A stretch of DNA of 64,000 bases from CAVSUZ01 sp963791885 (lineage in GTDB: Bacteria; Pseudomonadota; Alphaproteobacteria; Acetobacterales; Acetobacteraceae), in contig CAWBUL010000006.1 of NCBI GenBank assembly GCA_963791885.1, positions 1,550,001 to 1,614,000 on the forward strand, written 5' to 3'. Within the stretch, counting starts at the first letter, position 1. The number at the start of each line of letters is the position of its first letter. Of this stretch, positions 25,782-34,923 are shown one piece after another. The notes under the pieces are model-generated. The model made no database searches. It was not told where the DNA came from and saw nothing but the letters and a program-made list of their open reading frames with translations. The position numbers and the translations under genes were made by a program.

Positions 25782-27247
25782 TCCCTTTCGTAGTATTTCG
25801 ACACGAGCTGATCGAGCAAACGCACGCCGAACGCAGTGGCGCCTTTAGGGACAAGGGGAGAATCCTTCGTCGCCCAGGCCACGCCCGCGATATCCAGATG
25901 CACCCAAGGTTTGTCGTTGACGAAGCGCTGGAGGAATTGTGCAGCGGTAATGGATCCGCCCGGACGACCACCGACATTCTTCATGTCCGCGATGTCGGAT
26001 TTGATCTGCCGGTCGTATTCCTCACCCAGCGGCATGCGCCACACCTTCTCCCCAACCGCGCGGCCTGCCGCTTCCAGCCGGTTTGCCAGCTCGTCGTTAT
26101 TGCTGAACAGGCCGGCGTGTTCGTGTCCGAGCGAAATGATGATGGCACCCGTGAGCGTAGCCAGGTCTATCATGAAGCGCGGATCAAATCGTTTCTGGCA
26201 ATACCAAATCACATCGGCCAGTACCAGCCGGCCCTCGGCATCCGTGTTGATCACCTCGATCGTCTGGCCGGAATGGCTGGTCACCACGTCGCCTGGTCGC
26301 TGCGCAGTGCCGGAGGGCATGTTCTCCACCAATCCAACCAATCCGACCGCGTTCACCTTGGCGTTGCGTCCTGAAAGCGCGGCCATCAGCCCGATCACGG
26401 TGCCGGCGCCGGCCATGTCCCACTTCATATCCTCCATGCCGCCGGCGGGTTTGATGCTGATACCGCCGGTATCGAAGGTCACACCCTTGCCTATGAAGGC
26501 GACGGGCTTGGAGTCATCCCCGGCCCCGTTCCAGCGCATCACCACCATCCGCGGTTCATTGGCGCTGCCCTGCGATACGCCGAGCAGGGCGCCGAATTTG
26601 AGCTTGGCGAGTTCGGCAGGGCCGAAGATTTCAACGTCTACACCAAGCTCGCTGAGCTTGCGGCATCGCTCGGCCATCTCGGCCGGGCTCAAGACGTTGG
26701 GCGGCTCGCTCACCAGGTCGCGGGAGAGCGTGACGCCCTGCGCAACGGGCTGCAGCTTGTCCCAGGCGGCTTTGCCGGCCGCGCTGTCGGCCGCCAGGAC
26801 CGCGAGTTGCGTCAGGCGGGGCTTATCTTCCGGCTTCTCCTTCGTGCGGTAGCGATCGAAACGATAGTCGCGCAGCACGGCGCCCAGAGCGACTCGAGCC
26901 GCTTGCGTTGGGCTGAGCGCGTCGGCGGCAATTGCCGCCTGCTTTTCGCGCCCGAGTGCCGCGCGCGCATGGCCGCCAGCCTGTTCCAGTACCAGATCGT
27001 TCAGTTCGTTCTGCTTCCCCAGCCCGACTGCAACGACAAGTGACAGGCCAGCGCCAGGAGCGAGGATGGCGGCGGTCTTGCCTTTCGCGCCCTTGAACTC
27101 CGCCGCCTCCAACGCGCGTCTGATGGCACCCTGCGTGGCTTCATCCGCCTGGGCCCACACGCCAGACGGGGCAGCACCTTCCGGAACAAGCAGAACAAGC
27201 GCACCCGAGGATGGCAAAGCAGGCCGGGCGAACGTGACAGTCAGCAT
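25778..27247 (-). CDS. pepA: Leucyl aminopeptidase (M17, cytosol aminopeptidase)
   Basis: A 489-residue di-metal aminopeptidase removing N-terminal residues from peptides. The active-site region has K254 in GKGVTFDTGGISIKP, the metal-binding MEDMKWDMAGA and the M17 signature NTDAEGRL (334-341). GGGAG lies nine bases before the ATG at 27247; longer in-frame starts reach into the divergent tsaC gene and are rejected. Some PepA proteins also bind DNA in recombination and regulation; that cannot be judged here. Confidence 0.95.
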   Translation of the reverse strand: MLTVTFARPALPSSGALVLLVPEGAAPSGVWAQADEATQGAIRRALEAAEFKGAKGKTAAILAPGAGLSLVVAVGLGKQNELNDLVLEQAGGHARAALGREKQAAIAADALSPTQAARVALGAVLRDYRFDRYRTKEKPEDKPRLTQLAVLAADSAAGKAAWDKLQPVAQGVTLSRDLVSEPPNVLSPAEMAERCRKLSELGVDVEIFGPAELAKLKFGALLGVSQGSANEPRMVVMRWNGAGDDSKPVAFIGKGVTFDTGGISIKPAGGMEDMKWDMAGAGTVIGLMAALSGRNAKVNAVGLVGLVENMPSGTAQRPGDVVTSHSGQTIEVINTDAEGRLVLADVIWYCQKRFDPRFMIDLATLTGAIIISLGHEHAGLFSNNDELANRLEAAGRAVGEKVWRMPLGEEYDRQIKSDIADMKNVGGRPGGSITAAQFLQRFVNDKPWVHLDIAGVAWATKDSPLVPKGATAFGVRLLDQLVSKYYERE

Positions 27248-27349
27248 CAGCAGAGAGCTCCCGCGCGAAAGGGTGGAAGATACCAGCCGCGCGCGCTCAT
27301 ACCAGGGCCTGCCGTTCCGGTCCGCGGCAATCCGCATTATGCAGCGCGC

Positions 27350-28324
27350 ATGACCGAACGCCTGCCGGACACTCAGGAGGGGATTGCCCACGCTGCGGCG
27401 CTGCTGAAAGCGGGCGAGTTGGTCGCCTTCGGCACGGAGACGGTTTACGGCCTTGGGGCTGATGCCACGAACGCCCAGGCAGTAGCCGCGATCTTCGCGG
27501 TGAAGGGACGTCCGCGCTTCAATCCACTGATCGCGCATTATGCCGATGCGGAGGACGCGTTCACCGACACCGCGGAGAATAATCTGGCGCGGAGGCTCGC
27601 CGAGGCGTTCTGGCCGGGACCGCTGACATTGGTACTACCGCGCCGCGACGCCTGCCGGGTCGCGCTTCTGGCGAGCGCGGGATCGGGCCGGCTGGCCGTG
27701 CGCGTGCCGGCGCATCCATCGGCGCACGCTCTCCTGCGCGCGGTGGGCCGGCCGGTCGTCGCCCCGTCCGCCAATCCGTCCGGCCGAATCAGTCCGACGA
27801 CCGCGGACCATGTGCTGGAAGGATTGGGCGGACGGATCGCGGCGGTGCTCGACTGTGGTGTGTGCGGCGTCGGCGTCGAATCCACCGTCTTGAATGTAAC
27901 TGAAGGGGTTCCGGTGCTGCTGCGGCCAGGCGGCATAACCAAGGAGTTGATCGAGGCGATTGCCGGGCCTGTTCAGCGGAACGCAGCTTCTCGGGTCCTC
28001 GCGCCTGGAATGCTTGCGTCGCACTACGCGCCGCACGCTCGGCTGCGGTTGAATGCAACGCATCCGCGCGACGACGAAGCGCTGCTCGCCTTCGGCCCCA
28101 CGCCAGCCGGTGCTTCTACCGTCTATCAACTCAGTGAACATGCCGATCTAACCGAGGCCGCTGCTCGGCTTTTCGATGGGTTGCACGTGCTGGACCGGGT
28201 GGTCGCCACGCGCGGTTTGAGCGGCATTGCCGCGATGCCCGTGCCGCAAACCGATCTGGGGCTGGCGATCAACGACCGTCTGAACCGCGCCGCAACACGC
28301 GTTGATGAAGAGGAGAAAGATTGA
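27350..28324 (+). CDS. L-threonylcarbamoyladenylate synthase, Sua5 type
   Basis: A 324-residue enzyme making threonylcarbamoyl-AMP for t6A modification of tRNAs reading ANN codons. The YrdC domain has the opening GELVAFGTETVYGLGADA, KGRPRFNPLIAH and PSANPSGRISPTTADHV. The extra C-terminal Sua5 domain (about residues 220-320) follows the linker APGMLASHYAPHARL, so this is the long Sua5 form. It is divergent from pepA with a 102-bp shared promoter region. Confidence 0.93.
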   Translation: MTERLPDTQEGIAHAAALLKAGELVAFGTETVYGLGADATNAQAVAAIFAVKGRPRFNPLIAHYADAEDAFTDTAENNLARRLAEAFWPGPLTLVLPRRDACRVALLASAGSGRLAVRVPAHPSAHALLRAVGRPVVAPSANPSGRISPTTADHVLEGLGGRIAAVLDCGVCGVGVESTVLNVTEGVPVLLRPGGITKELIEAIAGPVQRNAASRVLAPGMLASHYAPHARLRLNATHPRDDEALLAFGPTPAGASTVYQLSEHADLTEAAARLFDGLHVLDRVVATRGLSGIAAMPVPQTDLGLAINDRLNRAATRVDEEEKD

Positions 28325-28357
28325 CGAATCGCGTGGCCTCGGGGTTTTGTCCGTATA

Positions 28358-29059
28358 ATGAACTTACCAGCCGCTGAGACATTTGCGCTGCCCGGCGGCA
28401 ATGCCGAGGTCCATTGGCGTCGTAATGCGCGGGCCCGGCGTGTTTCCCTTCGGATTGATCCCTGCGAAGGCACCGTCGTGGTGACCCTGCCGCCTCGAGC
28501 AGGACGCAAGGCCGGTGTGGCGTTGCTGATGACGCATGCGGCCTGGGTATCGGATCGCTTGGCTGCTTTGCCGAGTGCAATACCCTTTGTCGATGGCGCG
28601 GTCATTCCGATTGACGGCATCCCTTATCGTTTGCGCGGTATGCCGCATGCACGCCGCGGCGTCTGGCTGGAAAATCAGGAGATCCTCATTTCTGGCGGTC
28701 CTGAATTCTTTCGCCGCCGCCTGCTCGATTTTTTGCGCACCGAGGCGCGGCGGCGGTTCGCCTTGCTGGTCACCGAGAAGGCGAAGCAGGCCAGGCTGAT
28801 AGCGAAGCACGTCACGGTCAAAGACACGCGCACCCGTTGGGGAAGCTGCGCGCCGGATGGAGCCATTTCATTCTCATGGCGGTTGCTGATGGCGCCGCCC
28901 TTCGTGCAGGACTATGTGGCGGCGCATGAAGTCGCGCATCTGCGCCATATGAATCACGGAAAGCGATTTTGGTCGCTGGTCACCAAGCTCACCCCCTATA
29001 TGGACAAGGCGATCGCCTGGCTTCAGGGTGAGGGCGCGCGATTGCTTCGTATCGGCTGA
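28358..29059 (+). CDS. YgjP-like zinc metallopeptidase domain protein (DUF45)
   Basis: A 233-residue protein with the metal motif HEVAHLRHMNHG (H190, E191, H194, H200) and the conserved TRTRWGSCAPDG (WGSC at 161-164). This is the pattern of the YgjP/DUF45 family, putative zinc peptidases related to SprT/WSS1. Cellular role is not established. It follows the Sua5 gene by 33 bp, so both may share a transcript. Confidence 0.88.
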   Translation: MNLPAAETFALPGGNAEVHWRRNARARRVSLRIDPCEGTVVVTLPPRAGRKAGVALLMTHAAWVSDRLAALPSAIPFVDGAVIPIDGIPYRLRGMPHARRGVWLENQEILISGGPEFFRRRLLDFLRTEARRRFALLVTEKAKQARLIAKHVTVKDTRTRWGSCAPDGAISFSWRLLMAPPFVQDYVAAHEVAHLRHMNHGKRFWSLVTKLTPYMDKAIAWLQGEGARLLRIG

Positions 29060-29168
29060 CCGACTGCCAAGTTGGCGGTTGCCCGATGCCCGTGCTGTCC
29101 GCAGGCGGTCGAGCTCACATTGCAGAGCGTGGGTTGTCCGCCAAGCGAAGAACATATATAGAACAACA

Positions 29169-30383
29169 GTGGACGAAAAACTCGCGACCAAGCTGCGCCT
29201 CTTGGCGGATGCAGCGAAGTATGACGCATCCTGCGCGTCGTCCGGCGGAACGAAGCGGCTTGCCGCCAGGGGCGGCATCGGTTCGATCTCCGGCAATGGA
29301 ATTTGTCAGGCCTATACCCCCGATGGGCGCTGCGTCTCTCTGCTCAAGATACTGCTGACGAACTACTGTGTGTTCGATTGCGCATACTGTGTGAATCGCC
29401 GCTCCTCCAACACCCGCCGGGCGCGGTTCACCTCGGCCGAGGTGGTCACGCTGACGCTGGAGTTCTACTCGCGCAACTACATTGAAGGCCTCTTTCTCTC
29501 CTCTGGCATTATCCGTTCCTCGGATTACACGATGGAACAACTCGTGCTGGTGGCGCGCACGCTACGAGAACAGCATGGTTTCGCCGGATACATACATCTC
29601 AAGACAATTCCCGAAGCCAGCCCGGAGTTAATAGAGCAGGCTGGGCGGTGGGCGGATCGATTGTCGGTAAACGTGGAATTGCCGACCGAAAATGGGTTGC
29701 AACAGCTGGCGCCGGAAAAGAGCAGCGGGACCATCCGAAGTGCGATGAGACGCATGCAGCACAATATTAAGGCCGCACAGGAGGAACGCCGGCGTTTTTC
29801 CCCGGCGGGCCAGAGCACGCAGATGATTGTCGGTGCGGACGATGCGACCGACAGAGCGGTGCTGGAAGCCAGCGCCTCTCTCTACCGAACCTATGCGCTG
29901 CGCAGGGTCTATTACTCGGCGTTCAGCCCCATTCCGGCATCGAGTGCCATGCTGCCTCTCAAGCCGCCGCCGCTGCAGCGGGAATCCCGTCTATATCAAG
30001 CCGACTGGCTGCTTCGCTATTACGGGTTTGATCTGCAGGAAATCGCTGCAACGATGCGCGACGGGATGCTGGACCTTCAGATCGATCCCAAGCTTGCCTG
30101 GGCGCTGCAGAATCGCGACCGCTTTCCGATCGACGTCAATTCCGCCGATCGGGCAATGCTGCTGCGCGTACCGGGCCTTGGACGGCGAGCAGTGGACAAG
30201 CTGTTGCTAACCCGCTCGCATAGGCAACTGCGCCTGGATGATGTCGCGCGGCTCAGCGGTGCGGTGCGCCGTGCCCGGCCTTTCATTGTCACGGCGGATC
30301 ACCGCCCCACGGCATTGCTCGATCGAGCGGACCTGCCGATTCGCATGCGGAGGTCGGCGCAACAGATGGAGTTGTTCGCCTGA
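29169..30383 (+). CDS. Putative DNA modification/repair radical SAM protein
   Basis: A 404-residue radical SAM enzyme with the cluster motif CVFDCAYC (C67, C71, C74) and the family-specific KYDASCASSGG near the start. The C-terminus has a helix-hairpin-helix unit (NSADRAMLLRVPGLGRRAVD), a DNA-binding element. It belongs to the family found next to DUF4130/uracil-DNA-glycosylase-type proteins and is annotated by that linkage as DNA modification or repair. GTG at 29169 gives the family-typical start VDEKLATKLRLLADAAKYDA; no strong ribosome-binding site is visible. Its stop overlaps the next gene. Confidence 0.88.
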   Translation: MDEKLATKLRLLADAAKYDASCASSGGTKRLAARGGIGSISGNGICQAYTPDGRCVSLLKILLTNYCVFDCAYCVNRRSSNTRRARFTSAEVVTLTLEFYSRNYIEGLFLSSGIIRSSDYTMEQLVLVARTLREQHGFAGYIHLKTIPEASPELIEQAGRWADRLSVNVELPTENGLQQLAPEKSSGTIRSAMRRMQHNIKAAQEERRRFSPAGQSTQMIVGADDATDRAVLEASASLYRTYALRRVYYSAFSPIPASSAMLPLKPPPLQRESRLYQADWLLRYYGFDLQEIAATMRDGMLDLQIDPKLAWALQNRDRFPIDVNSADRAMLLRVPGLGRRAVDKLLLTRSHRQLRLDDVARLSGAVRRARPFIVTADHRPTALLDRADLPIRMRRSAQQMELFA

Positions 30384-31195
30384 TCACGGTTTCGGTCACG
30401 CGCGCCACATTCCGGCACGAAACGCGCCGTCTGATCGGGGGTGGCATCGAGCCCGCCCGTGTCGTGTGGTCTGAGTCCCAATCCGACGAACTTTTCTCGG
30501 TAACGGAACTGCCAGACGGTCCGGCGATTCTCCTGCCGCGCCGTGCCGCGGACCTTATCGAGACCGCACTGATGCATCGCAATCCGGAAAAGTACGCGTT
30601 GCTGTTCGCGTTCATCTGGCGAATCCATCAGGGCGAGAGACACTTGGTGGATGTCGCCAGCGATCCGCTGGTTCACCGCCTTGAGCGCATGCGCTCTGCC
30701 GTGCAGCGCGATATTCACAAGATGCACGCCTTCATGCGCTTTCGCCGCGCGGCAGATGGTTGGATGGTCGCACGGTTCGAGCCGGATCATTTCATCCTGA
30801 ATGCCGCTGCGCCGTTCTTTGTTGAGCGCTTTGCCGCCATGCGATGGTCGATCCTGACACCGATCGGATCGCTTCACTGGGACAGCAATCAACTCCGGTC
30901 TGGTCCGCCGGCACGCCGCGCCGATGCGCCGGCACAGGATCCGTTCGAAGCAGCCTGGCGAGGCTACTATGAAAGTATTTTCAACCCCGCCCGGGTAAAT
31001 CCGACCGTAATGCGCGGCCACATGCCCCGCAAATACTGGCGTAATATGCCGGAAACTCAAGCAATCCCCGCCCTGATCCGCGCGGCACCGGAACGCACGA
31101 ATGCCATGCTGGCAGCGCAACCCGGTTCTGTCTTGCGTGAGGCTACGGCAGCGCGTACGACGCTCCCCGTCCAGGAAAAGGAGCATCGCCGGTGA
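30380..31195 (+). CDS. DUF4130 domain protein, partner of the radical SAM protein
   Basis: A 271-residue protein with the DUF4130 pattern: YALLFAFIWRIHQGERHLVD, RDIHKMHAFMRFR and FVERFAAMRWSILTP. Homologues occur beside this radical SAM family and are often fused to a uracil-DNA-glycosylase-like domain; no such domain is present here. No ATG, GTG or TTG exists near the expected N-terminus. A CTG at 30380, overlapping the upstream TGA and with GGAG at 30368-30371, would give the family-like ITVSVTRATFRHETRRL; the alternative is GTG 30464, which drops about 28 conserved residues. The stop overlaps the next gene (GTGA). Confidence 0.8.
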   Translation: MITVSVTRATFRHETRRLIGGGIEPARVVWSESQSDELFSVTELPDGPAILLPRRAADLIETALMHRNPEKYALLFAFIWRIHQGERHLVDVASDPLVHRLERMRSAVQRDIHKMHAFMRFRRAADGWMVARFEPDHFILNAAAPFFVERFAAMRWSILTPIGSLHWDSNQLRSGPPARRADAPAQDPFEAAWRGYYESIFNPARVNPTVMRGHMPRKYWRNMPETQAIPALIRAAPERTNAMLAAQPGSVLREATAARTTLPVQEKEHRR

Positions 31196-32379
31196 GTGTC
31201 GCTCAGGCCCGGAAGTTGCGCGGCCGCCAGTTCTTCGCCAATCCAGGCCCGACCAACATCCCTGATTCGGTTTTGCGCGCCATCGACCGGCCGACAATCG
31301 ACTTTCACGATCCCGATTTCGTTGAGGTGTATGACGAGGTCTATTCCGGCCTGAAGCGCGTGCTGGGAACAGAACACCACGTCTTCATGTACACCGGTTC
31401 CGGCCACGCCGCCTGGGAAGCGACGCTGACAAACCTTCTTTCGCCCGGCGACACGATCCTGCTGGTCGAATCGGGTTACTTCTCTGAAGAATGGGGTCGC
31501 ATGGCCGCCGCGCACGGCGTCGAGGTACGCACCGTCCTCACCGATTGGCGCCACGGGGTCGAGATCGCGTCGGTTCGCACCGCGCTGGCCGAGGACAAGG
31601 CGCGCGTCATCAAGGCGGTCTGCGTCGTACACAATGAAACCGCCACGGGGATGATGGTCCCATTGCAGGAGGTTCGCGCTGCTATAGATGCGACCGGCCA
31701 CCCGGCTTTGTTTCTGGTCGACACGATATCGTCGCTCGGCAGCCTTGAATTTCAGATGGATGACTGGCGCATTGATGGCGTCGTGGGAGGGAGCCAGAAG
31801 GGCCTGATGTGCCCCACCGGCACAGCGTTCACCGGAGTGTCCGACAAGGCCATGCAGGTGCATAAAAGCGCGAAGCTGCACCGGTTCTATTTCGACTGGT
31901 CGATCATGCTGAACCGTCCGCAGAAGAGCTTCGTCGGTACCGTTCCCGTCAATTCCATCTACGGCCTTCGTGAATCCCTGCGCCTCCTCCATGAGGAGGG
32001 CATGGAGAACGTCGTCGCGCGGCATCATTACCTGGCAGAGGGCGTGCGCCGGGCGGTTAAGGCATGGTCCGGCAATAACGGGCCGCAACTCTTTTGCACC
32101 AATCCAGGCCGGCATTCGGATTCCGTCACCGCGGTTCTGATGCCCGAGGGTCACAACGCTGAAGACGTTCGTGGCACCGCGCGCCAACGCTACAATGTAT
32201 CGCTCGGCGGCGGCCTTGGCCGGCTCAATGGCCAGGTGTTTCGCATCGGACATCTTGGGGACCTGAACGAACCCATGGTGCTGGGCGCGCTCACCGCGGT
32301 GGAAATGAGCCTTCGCGTCAATAACGTGCCGCACGGCAAGGGCGGCGTCGAAGCGGCGATGGCGCATTTCGCGGGATAA
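31192..32379 (+). CDS. Class V aminotransferase, serine/alanine-glyoxylate type
   Basis: A 395-residue fold-type I PLP enzyme. The PLP lysine is K203 in GGSQKGLMCPTG and the pyridine-nitrogen Asp is D177 in FLVDTISSLGS; the N-terminal FFANPGPTNIPDSVLRA is typical of alanine/serine-glyoxylate aminotransferases. Substrate is inferred only to family level. It starts at GTG within a GTGA overlap with the DUF4130 gene, tying it to that transcript although no functional link is evident. Confidence 0.88.
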   Translation: MSVAQARKLRGRQFFANPGPTNIPDSVLRAIDRPTIDFHDPDFVEVYDEVYSGLKRVLGTEHHVFMYTGSGHAAWEATLTNLLSPGDTILLVESGYFSEEWGRMAAAHGVEVRTVLTDWRHGVEIASVRTALAEDKARVIKAVCVVHNETATGMMVPLQEVRAAIDATGHPALFLVDTISSLGSLEFQMDDWRIDGVVGGSQKGLMCPTGTAFTGVSDKAMQVHKSAKLHRFYFDWSIMLNRPQKSFVGTVPVNSIYGLRESLRLLHEEGMENVVARHHYLAEGVRRAVKAWSGNNGPQLFCTNPGRHSDSVTAVLMPEGHNAEDVRGTARQRYNVSLGGGLGRLNGQVFRIGHLGDLNEPMVLGALTAVEMSLRVNNVPHGKGGVEAAMAHFAG

Positions 32380-32384
32380 TGCCG

Positions 32385-33083
32385 TCAGACGCCCAGATGG
32401 GCTTTCATAAGCTCTGGATCGGCGCGCAGTGCATCGGGCGTGCCGGTCCAGACGACATGGCCGTTGTTCAGGACAAACACCCGATGCGCGAAGCTCAGCG
32501 CCGCCACGACGTTCTGCTCCACCACAAGGATTGTGCGCCCCTGGGCCGCCAACTCGCGGCTGACGTTCACTAGGTCCCGCACGATCAGCGGCGCCAATCC
32601 TTCGAACGGTTCGTCAAGCAGAATCACCTGCGCGTCCCGGATCAGGGCGCGCGCGATGGCCAACATCTGCTGCTCGCCGCCTGAGAGCTGCCGTCCTCCG
32701 GAACGCCGGCGTTCCCTCAGACGGGGAAAGAAGGTGTAGATCCGATCCAGCGTCCAAGCATTCGGTGCGGTCAGCGCAGCCAGCCGTAAATTTTCTTCCA
32801 CCGTCAGCTGGCCGAAGATTGCACGCTCCTCCGGCACAAGCTGCAATCCCATACGGGCGATCGCATAGGATGGCAGCCCGGAGATCACCTTGCCGTCCAG
32901 CCTGATCGTGCCCCTCCGCGGGCTCAGCACGCCCATGATAGTCCGGAGCGTTGTGGTTTTTCCCGCGCCATTGCGACCGAGCAGCGCAACCACCTCGTTG
33001 CGTGCGACATCCATCGAAACATCGAACAGGATGTGGCTGTCGCCGTAATACGTATTGACGCCCTCGATCTCGAGCAGGCTCAT
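32385..33083 (-). CDS. livF: Branched-chain amino acid ABC transporter ATP-binding protein, LivF type (second system)
   Basis: A 232-residue ATPase with Walker A GRNGAGKTT (36-44), signature LSGGEQQMLAIARAL, Walker B VILLDEPFEGLAP and VVEQNVVAALSFA, ending MKAHLGV. It starts inside the ATGA overlap with the LivM-LivG fusion gene and is the last gene of the livH-livMG-livF transcript. It converges on the aminotransferase gene with 5 bp between stops. Confidence 0.93.
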   Translation of the reverse strand: MSLLEIEGVNTYYGDSHILFDVSMDVARNEVVALLGRNGAGKTTTLRTIMGVLSPRRGTIRLDGKVISGLPSYAIARMGLQLVPEERAIFGQLTVEENLRLAALTAPNAWTLDRIYTFFPRLRERRRSGGRQLSGGEQQMLAIARALIRDAQVILLDEPFEGLAPLIVRDLVNVSRELAAQGRTILVVEQNVVAALSFAHRVFVLNNGHVVWTGTPDALRADPELMKAHLGV

Positions 33084-34923
33084 GCGTGTGCCAGTTCGTG
33101 CATACCGCCGAGATAGGCGTCCTGTACCGCCTGATTGCGTTGGATTTCGTCCGGCGTCCCATCCGCCAGCAGCCGCCCCTCGTATAGGACCGTAATGCGT
33201 TCGGCGAGTTCGAAGATCGCGTCCATATCGTGTTCGACGATCAGCAGAGAACGTGACTGACCATTCACACCACGGCCGATTTCACGAATGAGCGCGCGGG
33301 TGGCAATGCGTTCGGCGGGGCTCATGCCGGCCAGAGGTTCATCCAGCAACAACACGTTCGGCCCGGTGGCCAAAGCGATCCCGATCTCCAGCCGGCGCTT
33401 TTCGCCGTAAGGCAGAACGTTCACCGGCACCTCGGCGCGGTGGGTCAGACCAACGGTCTCCATCACGGCATCGACCTGATGCTCTACCGTTCGGATTGAC
33501 GCAGCGTTCCGCAGGATGTCCGCTCGGAATGTGCCTCTGGCCCGTGCGAGAGCAGCGATCCGCAGGTTTTCCTGCACTGTCATGTCCAGGAAAAGCTGAT
33601 TGAGCTGGTTGCTTTTGCCAATTCCAAGCTGTGCCGTGCGAGTCGGCCCAGGCCGGTAATGCTTCGACCGAACAGCCGCACTTCGCCGCGCGTGGGATTG
33701 ATCTCGTCCTTCAGCATCTTGAACAGGGTGGATTTGCCCGCGCCGTTGGGACCGATCACCGCCTGGATCGCTCCCTGCCGAAGCTCGAACGACACCCCAT
33801 CCACGGCACGCAAGCCACCGTAGTGCTTGGCAACGTCGCGCGCCTCCAGCGCAGGGCCGCCGACCCGGGTGACGACCAGCGGCGCCATCATCGGCAACGG
33901 CACGACCCGACTCGGAACATCCGTCGCCAACCCGCCTTCTTCTGGCACGCCCGCGTCCGCTGCTGCCTGCCGCCGATGGCTGAGCAGGTGCCGGATCTCT
34001 CCCGCAATGCCGCGGCGCAGCCCGATCACCAGCGCGACGAAGACAACACCCAGAATAAGCTTCCACAGCGCGCCGACAGCCGGAATGGCCTGCAGGTTAT
34101 CGCGCAGCCATAGCCAGATGGCAGCACCGATCGTGGGACCGATGAGAGTACCGACCCCACCAATGACGGTCTGCACAACCAGCTGGCCGGACGTATCAAG
34201 TGAAAACGCGTCAGGCGGCATGTAGCTCTGGAATACGCCCAGTAGCCCACCCGCCAGGCCGGCGTACAACGCCGCGATGACAAAGACCGCCAGCTTGTAT
34301 GCCGGCACAGAATGGCCAACCAGTGCGACCCGTGTCGTATTATCCTTGATGCCCCGCAGGATTGTACCGAACGGCGAGTGCAGGATGCGGCGTGCGATGA
34401 TGAAGCCCACGAAGAAGAACGCTGCAAGCAGCCCGTACATCGGCAGACCCGGCGGGAATCGCAGTGGACCGATGGCCGGTACCGGCACGCCCGGCAATCC
34501 ATTCTCCCCACCGGTGTAGGCGGACAGCGGTGAGTTCTCCAGGAAGTACGACATCTGGCCGAAGGCCAACGTAATCATGGCAAAGTAGATGCCGATGCGC
34601 CGCACCGCGAGCCAGCCGACTACCAGCCCGAATAATCCGGCAGCGATGGTGCCGATCAGCAGCGCCAACCACACGCTGCCGATGATGTTGTTCACCAGCA
34701 GATACGCGGCGACGAACCCGCCAGTGCCGTAGAACGCCGCCTGCCCGAAGGAAAGCAGTCCGGTGGCCCCGAACAGCAGGTCGAATCCTAATCCAAGCAT
34801 CCCCCAGACCAGGGTGCGCTGCAGCATATCGAACGAACCGCCGAGATGCGGCAACACGAACGGCGCGACGGCGAGGACGATCGCAAGCACAACCTCCGGC
34901 AATGCGCGGCCGGCGCGGGTCAT
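33080..34923 (-). pseudogene. LivM-LivG fusion (permease plus ATPase), one-base frameshift
   Basis: Residues 1-320 are a LivM permease (GLGFDLLFGATGLLSFGQAA, RILHSPFGTILRGIKDN). A linker leads into a LivG ATPase with Walker A GPNGAGKST, then Walker B VLLLDEPLAGMSP and VEHDMDAIFELAER, ending at 33080. The frame breaks at CCC 33647-33649: one extra base gives ITGLGPTRTAQLGIGKSNQ, as expected for LivG. The 1844 nt leave remainder 2, consistent with one deletion, and the corrected protein has 614 residues. The fusion seems natural because the linker is in frame before the break. The signature loop reads LPYGEKRRLEIG instead of LSGGE, a feature seen in some LivG. Confidence 0.85.

Noticed and set aside
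24048..25793. A 581-residue plus-strand frame opposite the Hsp70-like gene and holC
   Set aside because: Antisense to two genes with clear family motifs; the frame itself has none.
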